From the NCBI GenBank assembly GCA_036874045.1, contig CM072340.1, forward strand, positions 1,813,001-1,877,000: a stretch of DNA of 64,000 bases. The letters run 5' to 3'. Origin of the DNA: Cymodocea nodosa. Taxonomy: Eukaryota; Streptophyta; Magnoliopsida; Alismatales; Cymodoceaceae. A program made the position numbers and the translations under genes. This document shows, one piece after another, positions 23,301 to 35,346 of the stretch (position 1 is its first letter; each line of letters starts with the position of its first letter). The notes beneath the pieces are model-generated. The model was not told the DNA's origin and searched no databases. It worked only from the letters and a program-made list of their open reading frames with translations.

Positions 23301-25418
23301 GGCACAAAAGGTGCTTGCTTCTACCTGGCATAAATATCATAACAGAACATGCGAATCACACTGCTAAACAACATATGTAAATAATATCATCAACAGTTTG
23401 ACAAGAAAAGGCAGCATAATAAATCTCATGGGTTGTTCCATACCTTCTGCAGGTGTCGATGCTGCCGGGAAATGTGTTGGCTGTGGTGATGTCCAAGCCA
23501 CATGGCTTCCGCTACAGAAGCGGACAATACATATTCCTCAAGTGCCCTACGATATCCCCCTTTGAATGGTAGCTTCGGTTGTGATATACAACCCTCTGCA
23601 GATTCACAACTACTTCTTCCTCTACTTTTTCTTGTCCTTCATCATACTGTCGTTTATCGTTCTTTGATATGGGATGGAAAACAAAATGATGATGGCAGGC
23701 ACCCTTTCTCCATCACCTCTGCACCTGGAGACAGTCATCTCAGTGTTCACATACGGACAGTGGGAGATTGGACAGAGGAGCTTAGAAGGGTGTTCACGGA
23801 AGTCAACAGCTCACGCAATAACATTGGAAGGGCAAAGTTCACCGACTCTGGTTTGATATACCAGCGAAGGTAGTATGCAAACTATGTTATTAAATATGGC
23901 ATAATAGTCACAAAACATCCACTCACAAATCACGTTTGCCTTGGTACCTTCAGTCTGCCCAGGTTACTTGTGGATGGTCCTTATGGAGCCCCAGCACAGA
24001 ACTACACAAACTATGATGTGTTGCTTCTGGTGGGGCTTGGGATTGGAGCCACCCCTTTTATAAGCATCTTAAGGGACCTTCTCAACAACATAAGAATGGA
24101 GGAAGAAAATGCAGTAATATGCTTAAAAAAGCCTTTCAGTTATAACACCTTTGCTTACAGTGTTATGTATTGCAAACTTCTGTAATCATCCTTGACATTT
24201 GCCCATCTACAGGATTCAAACACCAACATAAACAGGTCAGAGGACAATGCCAACGGCTTCAGTTGTAATTCAAATGGAAGTAGCAACAAGAGGAGAACAC
24301 ATAGGACCAGTCATGCACACTTCTATTGGGTCACAAGAGAACCAAGCTCTTTCGAATGGTTCAAGGGAGTTATGAATGAAGTTGCAGAAATGGACCGCAA
24401 GGTACTTCTTCCGTCATTTAAATATTTCTACCATTCAAGCGGATGAGCTGATGTTTACTCTCTCATTAGTACATCCTGCAATATCAAATGTTAGCTCTTT
24501 TCATGGGCCACCAATTACAAATTTTAGATAAGCAGCAAATGAAACTAAACTGCTCGTCCTTAACTCTTAAACATAGGACTGAAGGAGAACTGAAATTTTG
24601 TTTGAACACAGGGCGTGATCGAGATGCATAACCACCTAACAAGTGTATACGAAGAGGGTGATGCACGAACCACACTTATAACCATGGTCCAAGCACTCAA
24701 CCACGCCAAACACGGTGTTGACATTGTGTCCGGCACAAGAGTACGTCTATTCTCGTCCTCTACCCTTCTTACCAAATAGATTTACGTTATACAGTAAAAT
24801 ATTTACATCAGCAGAAGCATGCTGGTATTTACCTTTAACATAAAAGAACCTTGAACTGACCTATTCAAAAAGTGCATATAACATTTCACGAAAGTACATT
24901 GCAAGAATATTATTATCTAGTCCAAATGCTTCTTCTTATGCTATAGTGTGCAAACCTATCATTTTGGCAGGTAAGGACACACTTCGCCAGACCCAACTGG
25001 AAGGACGTATTCGAAAGAATTGCCTCAAAACACCCTGACAATACAGTAGGTAACGAAAAAACTCTAACCAGAATTGAGAACTGATTTATATCATCTCCTT
25101 TGTTAAAAATTTTCATTACCTCTAGAAGGGATAATGTTATCTCTGGTTAAAAATAATTTAGCTGACCACCGGATCTCGGAATAATTGATCCAAAGAAGAA
25201 AATGAGCAGCCATCTTTCCTTCTCCAAGCTCAGGGGCTTAAGCATGTGATGCATCTCAATATAACAACATATTAAATGTTCTCTCACTATTACGACTGAA
25301 TTATACAGGTGTATTCTACTGTGGCACGCCAGTCTTGTCCAAAGAATTGAAAAGATTGTCCTATGAGCTTAGCCAAGAGACTACAACAAGATTTCACTTC
25401 CATAAAGAGTATTTCTAA
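20329..25418 (+). CDS. RBOH: Respiratory burst oxidase homolog (NADPH oxidase), 14 exons, 892 residues
   Basis: Plasma-membrane enzyme that moves electrons from cytosolic NADPH through FAD and two hemes to apoplastic O2, making superoxide. Exons: 20329-20845, 20927-21086, 21194-21242, 21331-21444, 21530-21934, 22030-22413, 22531-22626, 23453-23568, 23699-23869, 23954-24113, 24213-24401, 24612-24740, 24971-25049, 25309-25418; all phases agree and no stop interrupts. Residues 1-100 are an acidic, Ser-rich regulatory tail; the plant NADPH_Ox region follows (about 105-190). One canonical EF-hand loop is at 228-239 ([12 protein letters not shown]) and a degenerate one near 272-283, implying Ca2+ control. 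Membrane helices lie in exons 5-7, with heme-type histidines H428/H432 and H516/H517/H529. HPFSITSAP (615-623) is the FAD site; GPYGAP (679-684) and GLGIGATP (698-705) bind NADPH. Length is normal. Intron 4 starts with GC. The subfamily is not resolved. Confidence 0.95.
21445..21529 (+). other. GC-AG intron (intron 4 of RBOH)
   Basis: The exon ends GGATACATAGAG and the intron begins GCAAGA, matching the minor GC donor consensus AG|GCAAG. It ends CAACAG before ATATGGCAG. Splicing here restores the family's LGYIE-IWQLE junction in phase 0. No GT donor nearby gives that result. Confidence 0.85.
22627..23452 (+). other. RBOH intron 7, longest intron, with a possible tRNA-derived fragment
   Basis: 826 bp of AT-rich sequence. 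Around 23098-23150, GGTGGCCAACACTAACC and then GGTCATGAGATCGATTCC resemble the A and B boxes of a tRNA-derived SINE head. The boundaries and a tail are not clear. Confidence 0.3.
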
Positions 25419-27236
25419 TTGGAGGTTGAAGAAGAACAAATATAAAGGGTTTAAAGGTTCGTTCAAGGCTTATGGGCTAAAAAAGGAGCGGCAAGTGACA
25501 CATAGGCATATTTTATTCTTCCTACCTGCACAAAGGTAATGTTAGTGGTGTCAAGCATACAGAGATCAATAAAAAGAGACTTCTTTTTTTCGGTGATATA
25601 GTTCAATACATGATATTGTAAAAATATACATCATACATAGGCCGAGATGTACATGGTCATAGGTTATATTGTTTCATTCTCCACATGACATATTAGAAAA
25701 ATACGAGACCAAGTTAAAAAATAACTTGGGCATGTAAGTGTATGTGTAACAAAACGTTGGTTGATCCATCCACAAAACGCATGACCAAGATACAGTTTTC
25801 CATAATTCCACTATTAGCACCTTTTTTAGCTTGTGAGCTGAGTATTTGATATTTTCAAGGTGCCTTAACTTCAAATTAGGGCTTATCCATTATATTAAAG
25901 CAAGCCCCTCCCTTGTACCAGCCAATTTAGGATTTTCCTAAAATAGCCTTAAATTTTAAACACCAATATTTAATCACAGCAAACAAATTGAATGAGAACA
26001 ATTATACGCCGCTTTCAAAAGAAAAAAAATTTAGGGCCTTTTAATTATTTAAAATGCTAATCAAATTCATAACCTACAAAAAACTTTCAAAATCAAAGTA
26101 CTAAACCATCGCCTTTTGTCTTCATTCATCCCATTTAAACTCAACCATTCACATCCTAAATTAACTACCAAAAACATTAATGGAGGAACATTTAACTATC
26201 AATCAAATAAATTAATTACTAAAAACACATCTTAATTTATATCAATTTCCATCGTAGATTTCCTATTTCACCATTAATACCCTTTACGAGTCATTAATGA
26301 ATTTTTTAATGCTTAGTTATTGTACTTCTTAGTTATCTTTAATAACAATAGAAATTTTTGAAAATGTTGGTCAATAAAATATGATATCTACCATTATTTT
26401 TCAATTTGTTATCAAACTATATACCAACCTTTGTAGAAAAGATCTTCCAAGCAAGTTTTAATTGAATTTCCAATTATTGAATATAATTCCAATCCACTAA
26501 TTGAAAATCAACCAAATTTTACAAATCAAGCAATATTCAACTAACACTTTGACCACGTTAACATTGTTTATCAAAAATCTAAAATACAAATATTTAATAT
26601 TTAATTTAATATATTTTTTTAGTTTGCCTATCTTTCTTTTTTAATTTACGTATAAAATAATTTAACTCAATAAAGATTAATAATTTAAAATATCACCATC
26701 TAAAATTTGTTCATACTTTTCTCTGGTCTATGTCATTAAATGAAGAAGCCACTCCATGATGGGCGAATTTTGCATTATACTTTAAATACCCCTTAATTCA
26801 AAACACAACATAATTCTTGTTCAAGAATACTACCAAATCTATAACATATGAAAATACTTCCTAAACCATAATAGCAACCAAAATTGAGCAACAATCATAG
26901 ATTTTTTCCAAAGAACTTAAGTTTTCCCACAATCTACTCCAAAACCAAGTCCTGCAATGAGCAATAACATTAGTTTCGTCCATTCACAAAATCAAAGCAA
27001 CGTCACCATGGAATAATGTTCCAAAACTACCTCAAAATTTTTACCAATAGATTAAAATGTATGTATAAATACCATCCCTATTGTTCGACTGTATTTTGTA
27101 TATAAATAGAAAATTAGATATTTACCCTTGAGCTTCCAACTTTCTATACCTTGCCATTGTCATAAAAAATTGGAAGGATTTAAGTGACTGGCTCACCTCC
27201 CTCCTGGATCAATGAAGTTGTGCATCCTTCCCAAAT
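25419..27236. other. RBOH 3' region and intergenic sequence, no gene recognised
   Basis: Strongly AT-rich. The RBOH 3' UTR probably extends into the first few hundred bases; AATAAAAAGAG near 25569 could serve as a polyadenylation signal. No coding frame is supported beyond that. Confidence 0.5.
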
Positions 27237-28330
27237 CTAAGAGAATGAACACCTTCTTGCCCTGAATAACCCTCCCCCCCCCCCCCATATGGTCTGATTC
27301 GTACCACTCCAACAAGATTTAGAAAGATATGTACCTTGACTCCACTCCCTCACTCTCTTCCATTTCTGCTTGTTCCTAAAATAGTATCGGATTCTTTTGC
27401 ATTTGTGCTTCACTTGATACTTCTTGTCATAATGGTAGTACAATCCCTTCTCGCTCCATTCTTTATAACCTGTCAGTGTCAAATTCTTAACCAAATATGT
27501 TTTCTCCTCTATCTTCTACCTCCACTCCCATGTCTACACTTCTTGGCTACTTGAGACTTTTCCTCCAGCAACGTCACCAATTTGAATGCCCCTCGAAGGT
27601 CTAAGGGCATGTTCACTTGCACTTCCACTCATCATCCCTCAACCATTGTAGGACAACCCCCAAAATGCCTCCTCTAGGATCCCTTGCACCCAATTAGCTA
27701 GCCTCTCAAACTTGACCTAATCACGACCAAAGACCTTTGTTGCTTAATCTTGGAGATGGCCATCTAAGGGTTCTTCACTACTTGTTTGCTGAACAAATAA
27801 GGTCCTCCTTGAGTTTCTCCCAAGATGAGCTCAAGCCAAGTCCTTCATACCATAAGAACCAATTGGAGGTCACATCCATTGAATGAAGCAATGTGTGCTC
27901 CACCTTCCCTTCTTCCGACAAATGGTAAAACTGAAAGAAATGCTTCAACCTACAAATCCAAGCCTCTAAGTCCCCTTCCCTGTCGTACAAAGGAACTTAC
28001 TCTAGTTGATCAGGCATGATCCTTCCCATGGCTGGTAGGCTATGAGCTCTCCCAAATGCTTCCTCTGTTGCTCCCCTAGGTGATTAGTTCCCTCATCATT
28101 TCCCTTAGCTCCACAAGCTCTAGAGATTGCCTCTCTGACTTTCAGGCATAACAGCCAAATTCTTAAGCTTACCACCAATGAGACTCCCATAGTTGCAATA
28201 GCTCCTCATTAAGCTCCATCTCCTCCCAAGAATCATCAAGCTCCAATACCACATTGATACACTTGCTCTAAGGTGGGCAAGTTGATGGTTGCTGGCACCC
28301 TCTTCCTAAGCCTATCTTGGCCAAATATTT
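27237..28330 (-). pseudogene. Ty3 retrotransposon gag fragment
   Basis: On the minus strand, 27990-27778 encodes a 70-residue gag block (LEAWICRLKHFFQFYHLSEE, then NWFLWYEG and SWEKLKEDL) matching the retrotransposon gag pattern. Further along, 27494-27237 carries the KGLYYHYDKKYQVKHKCK block, a zinc-knuckle relative in which two Cys positions have become Tyr or other residues. Stops and frame breaks separate the pieces. A poly-C run at about 27273-27286 interrupts the end. No LTRs were found for this fragment. Confidence 0.75.
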
Positions 28331-28879
28331 GATGCCAAAGTGAACCAAGTCAATTGAACTACAAAAATGAAACTAGAGACCCAAATAATAATGGCACCAT
28401 TTTATTCTCCAATTGGGTTTTTTATATATTTCCTTTTACACATCATATAAATTTATTTGGAAAAAAAAGATTCATATAACCAATCCCACATAATAGAATT
28501 ATAACTCAAACTATTGTTATTCTTGTCCTTATACACACCATATCAACATTTAGATGGCTAACAAATCCTATGTCATCTAAGTTAGCCAACCAACTAATTG
28601 TTGGAAACTAATGATTAACTGTCATTGTCTTCTCCAACCCCGGCCCTTCTCAAATGTTGTTGCCTGTTATGCTCTGAGCACTCATATTAAGCTCCCTTAC
28701 TAATTGACAAGCAGCATGTTCCATTATGAGTTTTTGGAAGATTGAATAAAAGTTGTGATGCTTATTCTTGATAGACAGGACTACGCATGATGGTGAGAAT
28801 CCTATAAAAGGTCAGATTAACAAGAAAAATGCAACCAACAAATTAAAGTTTAAAGAAAAAAATCTAGGCATGACAAAAA
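28331..28879. other. Spacer between transposon fragments, no gene
   Basis: AT-rich, non-coding on inspection. Confidence 0.4.
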
Positions 28880-29175
28880 GGTTATACAATAACAATTTAA
28901 GTCATAATCCCACTATGGAGAGTTAACCACATGATTCCTTTTTCTTTAAGTATTTCTATTTATTGTTAATCTTTACTTAAATTACATAAATTTATTTTTT
29001 TTCTTATAATTTCTAACCAAGTAATTTTAGGTCTACTTCTTTTAATGTTTTCTACAGTAATTAATTCTCCCCTCCTAAATAATGCATTCCTTGGTCTTCT
29101 AAAAATATGATCAAACTACTTAAACAAATTTTCTCTTATTTTATCACAACAAAAAGGTAATACAATTTAGACAAA
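28880..29175 (-). pseudogene. Non-LTR retrotransposon (LINE/RTE-like) reverse-transcriptase tail, fragment 1
   Basis: The minus strand, read through frame breaks, shows RRPRNALFRRGELI, RPKITWLEIIRKK and a LCNL-like block. This is the C-terminal tail (RRGRPKTTWxEVVRKD type) found after the reverse transcriptase domain in many plant LINE copies. Only this end survives, and it is full of stops. Confidence 0.6.
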
Positions 29176-30289
29176 ATAAAGGTCCTATAAACGTGACCAA
29201 TTGCATTTAGAAAGTAACATGCATGACCCTCATGGAAAATCCACTTATTGTTATCTGATGGTGTTGTAGGTTATAACTGATAATAAGAGATGTCAAAATT
29301 GGAGGAAAAAATCTGCAATCTGAAAAAAAAAAGAAAATGCATGCTTGGTCATCCATCTAGTTGTAACTTTATTTGCTTTGTTTGGCCATTCTATACTTTC
29401 ATGATCTTAAGCACTTTACATGCTAGTATTACTATAACTATAAAATAGAGCACAAGAAATGTTTAATGGTTTCTTTAAACAAAGAAATGAGGCATGGTCC
29501 AATAAGAAAAAAATTCAATTGTGATATCAGCATGACTCAAAGGCATTGTTCTCTGACTCAACTTGAAAACGTGCAGCAAAAAAATAATCTCATATAATTA
29601 TTGTATTAACGTTATTGTTAAAAAAAAGTAACTATAATATTAAGGAAATGTTACTTTATTATGCAAAGCAATTACATACAAAAATGGAAAATGGGCATCT
29701 TATAGAATTGAAAAAATGCATTAAACGGCCATTTTTTTCCATTTGACAATAATTTGAACAAAATGGCTTGCATGAAAATCCATTGAAATGTCTGTTTTCA
29801 TCGTAGATGGCATACCAGGATGGCAACGCCACCGATAAAATACAAAACCCAAGCCTTCAAACATAGAAAATCAAGTATGCTACATATGCAGAAAAAACAC
29901 TTCAAAAATTAATCATGTAGCAAGATCAACTTTCCCTACTTGCTAGACAAAGTAATTGATTTCTTCCATATTTGAAAGTTTCATAGGTTCAAATAACGTA
30001 AGACTAACATTTTTTATATAAGGAATGTTTTCCTAACAATTATTTCTAAGAAAGAAAAATAATGAAGAGGAATATGAGATTATAAACACTTTTTTCTTGA
30101 AGAGTAAAGGATGAATCACATTAAGAAAGTAGTAAGGTACATCAAGTAAAACAAGATTTACCAGAGCAGTATATCAGAAGAAAATAAAATAAAAGAAAAG
30201 AGAAAAAACAAAGTTAGAAAGCCAATCAACACAATTATCCCTAAGTTAGACAGATTAAAATATTTGTATAATATAAGTATCAACAACAT
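29176..30289. other. AT-rich spacer, no gene recognised
   Basis: More than 1 kb of A-rich sequence without recognisable coding or structural features. Confidence 0.5.
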
Positions 30290-30690
30290 TACAACAATCC
30301 AAGTCATAATCTCACTATGTGGAGTTGGTTACATGAATTCTTTTTTTCTAAGTAATTCTACCTATTGTCGAATCATTAGTTAAATCACATAAATTTAAAT
30401 CTTTTCTTACAACTCATTTTTTAATTTCTTCTACACCAACTACTTCTCCTCTCTTAATTAGTACATTATGATATCATCGAACCACCTAAGTTGATTTTCT
30501 CTTATCTTATCTTCAATAGGTGCAACTCCTACTCTATTCCTAATAAATTCATTTTTTAGCTTATTTCCCTTATAGTATTACCACTATCCATCTAAGCATA
30601 CTTATCTCAACGACACTAACTTTTTACATATACCCATGCCTTTCAGCCTAACATTCTAAGCTAAAAAATATAACTAAGCGAATCACAGTT
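30290..30690 (-). pseudogene. LINE/RTE-like reverse-transcriptase tail, fragment 2
   Basis: On the minus strand, pieces equivalent to VAEMRMLRWMxGxT (here EISMLRWI), GVAPIEDKIRE-like and LRWF-like blocks are seen in broken frames, followed by a region similar to fragment 1 at 28880-29175. The two fragments are related but diverged. The order of blocks is that of the LINE C-terminus. Confidence 0.6.
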
Positions 30691-30699
30691 TTACCAGAA

Positions 30700-30845
30700 A
30701 AAAAGCTTTGCCCTGCAAATCCGTGCCTTTGAGTCCCCTTCCCCATCATCCAAAGGAACTTACTCCAATCGATCAGGCGCGATCCTTTCCATGGCTAACA
30801 GGCTGCGAGCTCTCCCTCTACCGCTTCCCTAGGTGATCAGTCAAT
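30700..30845 (-). pseudogene. Short second copy of the Ty3 gag fragment
   Basis: The stretch from CTGCAAATCCGTGCCTTTGAG to CTTCCCTAGGTGATCAGT aligns closely with about 27945-28085 of the gag fragment. It is a detached piece of the same or a sister element. Confidence 0.7.
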
Positions 30846-30939
30846 CTACAGGAATCATATGATCTGAATCACCTGGATGAGATTCTTCTTCAACTTACAC
30901 AATGCCAAACGCTAAAAGCAGAAATCAGAAACCAGAGAA

Positions 30940-31150
30940 GCAAAATACGAGCAGAAAATAATGTGTCTTCGCTCGTATTTTACCCGGCGGGGACGCGGAG
31001 GAGGAGGGGATGCTGCTTGGAGCCACCAATAATGATCCGAGGCATTCACGGAGGCCGACGATCTCTGCCCCGGAACCCCACCGTGCACGAATCCATCCAG
31101 GAGACGAAGGAGGGGCAATCTAAGTACTGTTGTGTGAGTCTGGGCATTAC
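30940..31150. other. Isolated GC-rich island, no gene recognised
   Basis: A GC-rich, CpG-containing block in AT-rich surroundings, open in several frames for about 65 residues but without a recognisable motif. It could be an old exon or promoter fragment. Confidence 0.4.
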
Positions 31151-32939
31151 AGTGTGATGATCCGAAGAAAATTAAATCTCGGTAAACCTTAAATTCTAAA
31201 TTTATTTAATTTTTATAAAAAAAATTAAAAATATTAATAAACATCAAATTGTTGTTGAAAGAAATATTATTGAAAATAAAATTATTTATAAAATTCTAAA
31301 GAACTTCAAAAAATCATCAAGAGAAAGAAAAAAAAGAATTCAGAAGAAAAAAATCAGTAGAATTAGCAAGAGAACCAAAAATAGAGAGAGAATGAGAAAA
31401 AATATAATGCAAAAAATCATCGGCAACAATAAATCCACTATTATTAATTACGAACGTCCAAAAAGGCGCTATGCGTAACATATTCTATACATTATGCACA
31501 ACATATTCTATATATTATTTGATGACAAATAGTATTTTATAGAAATAGATATTTTTATACTACAAATGTCAATCAGATGCACGTCCTTGATTAAATCTAG
31601 TATTAGAAGTTGGACAAATATGGTCGAGGATGTTTCATAATCTACAATTTTTTAATATTTGAACTTCATATCTTAACCTAAGTTATTTGTCTTCCTTTTA
31701 TTTATTGTCTTATCCTTTTGCCCTTCCACGGACTCTTAATGTTGTAAATTTTATATAATTTTCTTTAGTTATAAAAATATTTTATGACTACATGTTAATA
31801 CTTCTGGAGGGTATATAGGTCCTATTTATACACATTTATCATCAAAAAGTGAAATAGCAAAAAATAGTAGAAATAGAGATATAAAACATGATAAGAAATA
31901 CAGTATTGTTTGTGCATTAAAGGAAATGATGGAAAATAGGATATTTGTATAATTATAGAAAATGACAAGAAATTAAAATGTTAATAAATTTTTAAAAATT
32001 AAATAATAAATTAAGGAAATAAATTTTAAAAATTTATTATATTTTAAATATTATAGTATACATTAAAATTTTATTAAATATAGGTGTAACATATAAAATA
32101 ATATATTTATAGTTAGCATAAACAATAATGTTTATTGCAATCTAACTTTTTTCAAAAATAAATAAGATACCATATAAAGATGTTATATTACATACTACGT
32201 ATTATCTTTTTACGACCTAAAGAATATAATTTGTTCACATATTTCATCCATTATTCTATTTCTTTATTTAATACTCATTTTACTACTATAATATATTTCT
32301 TTTTTCTCAATAATGATAGAAGTTTTATCAAAATCATTAACATTCATTTCAATTAATTCATTTGTAACATTTCCAAATAAATATTTTTACTCAATGTTAT
32401 TTATTTAATGCATTATTTATATTGTGTTGAAATATGTTAACATATTATTTAATGTTATTGAGTTGTATTGAAATTATTTATGTTGTAGTGGAATTAATGT
32501 TACTTATTTAATATATTATTAAGTTGAGCTGAATATGTTAATGTCTTGTTTATTCTTGTAATGATGTTATTATAGTTTAATGTATTATAATCTGGTATTA
32601 TTCTTTAACATTATTTTTTATTTTAATCTGTTATAATTACAATATGCTATTATTTATTTATTATTATAATCATACTTCTTGGTATTACCTTAATCTTATT
32701 AATTATTTTAATATATTACATATTATAATTATATTTACTATATGTTAATTTATTATAATTATATGTTATTTATTATATTATAAGTAAATATTGTTTTCTG
32801 TTGTTTTTAAAGAAATAAAATAATAATAATAATAATAAATACTTTTTTTAATATAAAAGAAGACGATAAAAAAAATTTTGTTTATTTCTATTGATACCAA
32901 CATAAGAAGAAGAAGAAGAAAAATTTAGCATTTATCGTA
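31151..32939. other. AT-rich intergenic sequence, no gene
   Basis: Extremely AT-rich with TTAT/TAAT repeats and an ATA-type run near 32820-32840. No coding potential is seen. Confidence 0.6.
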
Positions 32940-33360
32940 ATTGGATTTGTTGTCAAGTCCGTTCTTTTCCTCACATGGGACAAGCGGTCTCATCCGACGC
33001 GGGTTCGAGACCCACATCTCACGGATACGGAAGGCGTGAGCAAGCGGACGAGAGAAGCACAGCTTTCGTCGGAGAACCGACGGTGGTTGCTTGCCCTGGG
33101 GGCGTGAGTGGGACGACGAAGACGACGAGTGGTGGGGGAGGCTGGCGCATGCGCATCGTCGTCACGTACGCACAGATTAATCAGAAAAGGACGACGGGTC
33201 GATCGATCACACGGGGGAGGAATCAACCAACCAACCGACCATCCAAACCAAGCGAGCGGTGCACGTACGCACGCACGCACCTGGTCGGCTCGCTCCTGTG
33301 CTCGTCCATGTTCGTGCGTTTCCCGGCCGGTTGGTGGTGAACAACTGCTTCCATCGTTTC
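32940..33360. other. GC-rich, CpG-rich island, function unknown
   Basis: About 400 bp of high GC with many CpG and a CGCACGCACGCAC run near 33263-33279. Frames are open on both strands (for example 32975-33340 and 33280-32990), as expected from composition. GGTTCGAGACC at 33002-33012 matches a tRNA B-box, but no A-box or cloverleaf could be found around it. It may be a promoter or first-exon relic. Confidence 0.4.
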
Positions 33361-34715
33361 ATTTAAAAAAATAAATAAAACCGTTTTGGATTTCCCTACA
33401 CGTAAAGGATGACCATTAAAATAAGTTTTAATGTTTGTTTACGACGAGAAGTCAATAAATGAAAGAGAGAGAGAAAGAGAAAAAAAACTTAAGAAAAGAA
33501 AATTACAAATCAAGAAAAAAAATTAATTTGTGCATATAATGGAAAGTTAAAAAAATATTTATAAATTTTATTTTTTAAAATAAAATATTAAATATTAATA
33601 TCAATACAATTTAATATGAACATCAAATACAAAATTAAATATTAATATTGATAAAAATTGGTAAATTAAAAGTATATAAATTAAATACAAGTGCATAAAC
33701 TATCAATATTAAAATGTACTTTTATTTATTGAAAATCATGTTACTTTCTTGACTTTTCGTGAGATTATTTAAAAGGAAAAGGAGGAAAAGTTCGAAAAAC
33801 CTTAATATTTATACTATTGAAAGTTTGGAATTACCTTTCGAACTTTTTGTCATATATAAATGCTTTTATTTATTTTCTAAATATTTTTTATTAGACTCTT
33901 TAGGCAAAGTTTGATGACATTTGATACGCGTGAAAATAAAAATAAGAAAGCACGAAATAAGAAAGGGGCTGTAGCTTACCCAATAATTGCTCCTACGCAA
34001 TATTGGTTGAAACTTCATTAATTTACATGTGATTTGTTACTCCTTGATCTGAACGACCGAGTTAGTGATTGAAATAGAAGAAGAAAACTTATTTTGAAAG
34101 AGAAAATTTTATTTATTATTTTATTTTATTTTTGATCTTCCTTAGATATTCAAGTAATAATATCATTAGAGGTGATAGAATGTGAGATTTCATAGACATT
34201 TAGATAGTGTAGTATATATCAGGAGTATCTATGGAGTTGATAACATATGAGTATTAATTAACACTTAAATAGTATGGTATATATCAAAAGTATCTAATAA
34301 GTTAAAAGTTTGTAGGAGTCCTTATTAAGCCCTAATATGGTAGACAACTCCAAATACTGTGCACTTTGTCTTGTAAAAATTCTCAACTAGTTAGAGGTAC
34401 CTTAAGTGACCATATCTACCAACTTGATTAAGAATACTGATTGAGGCAAAACTCACAACGATGACATGTGGATTGAGTAGGTGATGCACACACCTGCGGC
34501 TTGCCAACGCTTGAGTAAAGCTAATACTATTGCTCATAGACACTGCATGAGAATTTCTCAAGTGATCACTCATCCTGGTTTTGCTCTTATTTAAACACAA
34601 TTAACTCTAAAGTTTTTACAAGAGTAAGTGCTTGATAGTAGGCGTAAATGCACATTATTAACTTTTGCTTGAAAGTGACATGTAAAGTTGTTGTATGATC
34701 ATTTGTATGTATTAT
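33361..34715. other. AT-rich intergenic sequence, no gene recognised
   Basis: No protein or RNA features. The words TAGTATGGTATATATCA and TAGTGTAGTATATATCA (about 34205 and 34270) form a weak repeat. Confidence 0.5.
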
Positions 34716-35346
34716 CTTAAGAAGTGTTTATACATTTAGAAAATGACGAAAAACATTGAAAATGAAAATAATATAAATTTTTTCCCTATTTTCTAGGTGT
34801 TTGTGCATCAAATGAGTTTCTATCATTTTCCTTAATATATAAAAAAGAATTTCTTTCATATTCCAACCTTTTGATCTCTAAAAATGATAGAAAATAAAGA
34901 AAATGAAAATGTGAATTGTCATAGAATATATTAACAACATGTAATTTTGATATAGAAATTATTTATGTCTTTACTAGATAGGAATTGATATTATAAGAAA
35001 TATGTAGAACAATAAAGATGTGTAAAATATATTTTATGTTGTAACTATTATTACAAATGACTTTATCTTATATTATCTATAACAAATTTTGTTATTGTTT
35101 ATCTTGCAAATAAATACAAAAAATATTTAATTTATTAATTTCTATATTTTTTATTTTATGAATAAATATATATTTTATATTCTATACATAAATACACATA
35201 TTTCAAACTCCATCATTTTCTATTTTATGCATAAACACATTTTTTTTACTAACTTTTTGTTACTTTCTATATTTTCTTTTTCATCATTTTTTATGATATT
35301 TTATTATTATTTTTTTATCATTTTTAGTACACAAACACTTCTTAAG
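34716..35346. mobile_element. Candidate MITE or small DNA transposon with terminal inverted repeats
   Basis: The left end CTTAAGAAGTGTTTATAC and the right end, read on the minus strand as CTTAAGAAGTGTTTGTGTAC, form a clear inverted repeat whose similarity continues inward (TTTAGAAAATGA against TAAAAATGA). Both ends carry TTAA. The 631-bp interior is AT-rich and has no transposase. The superfamily is undecided. Confidence 0.5.

Noticed and set aside
33002..33012. tRNA gene, from a perfect B-box GGTTCGAGACC
   Set aside because: No A-box at the right distance and no acceptor stem could be paired.
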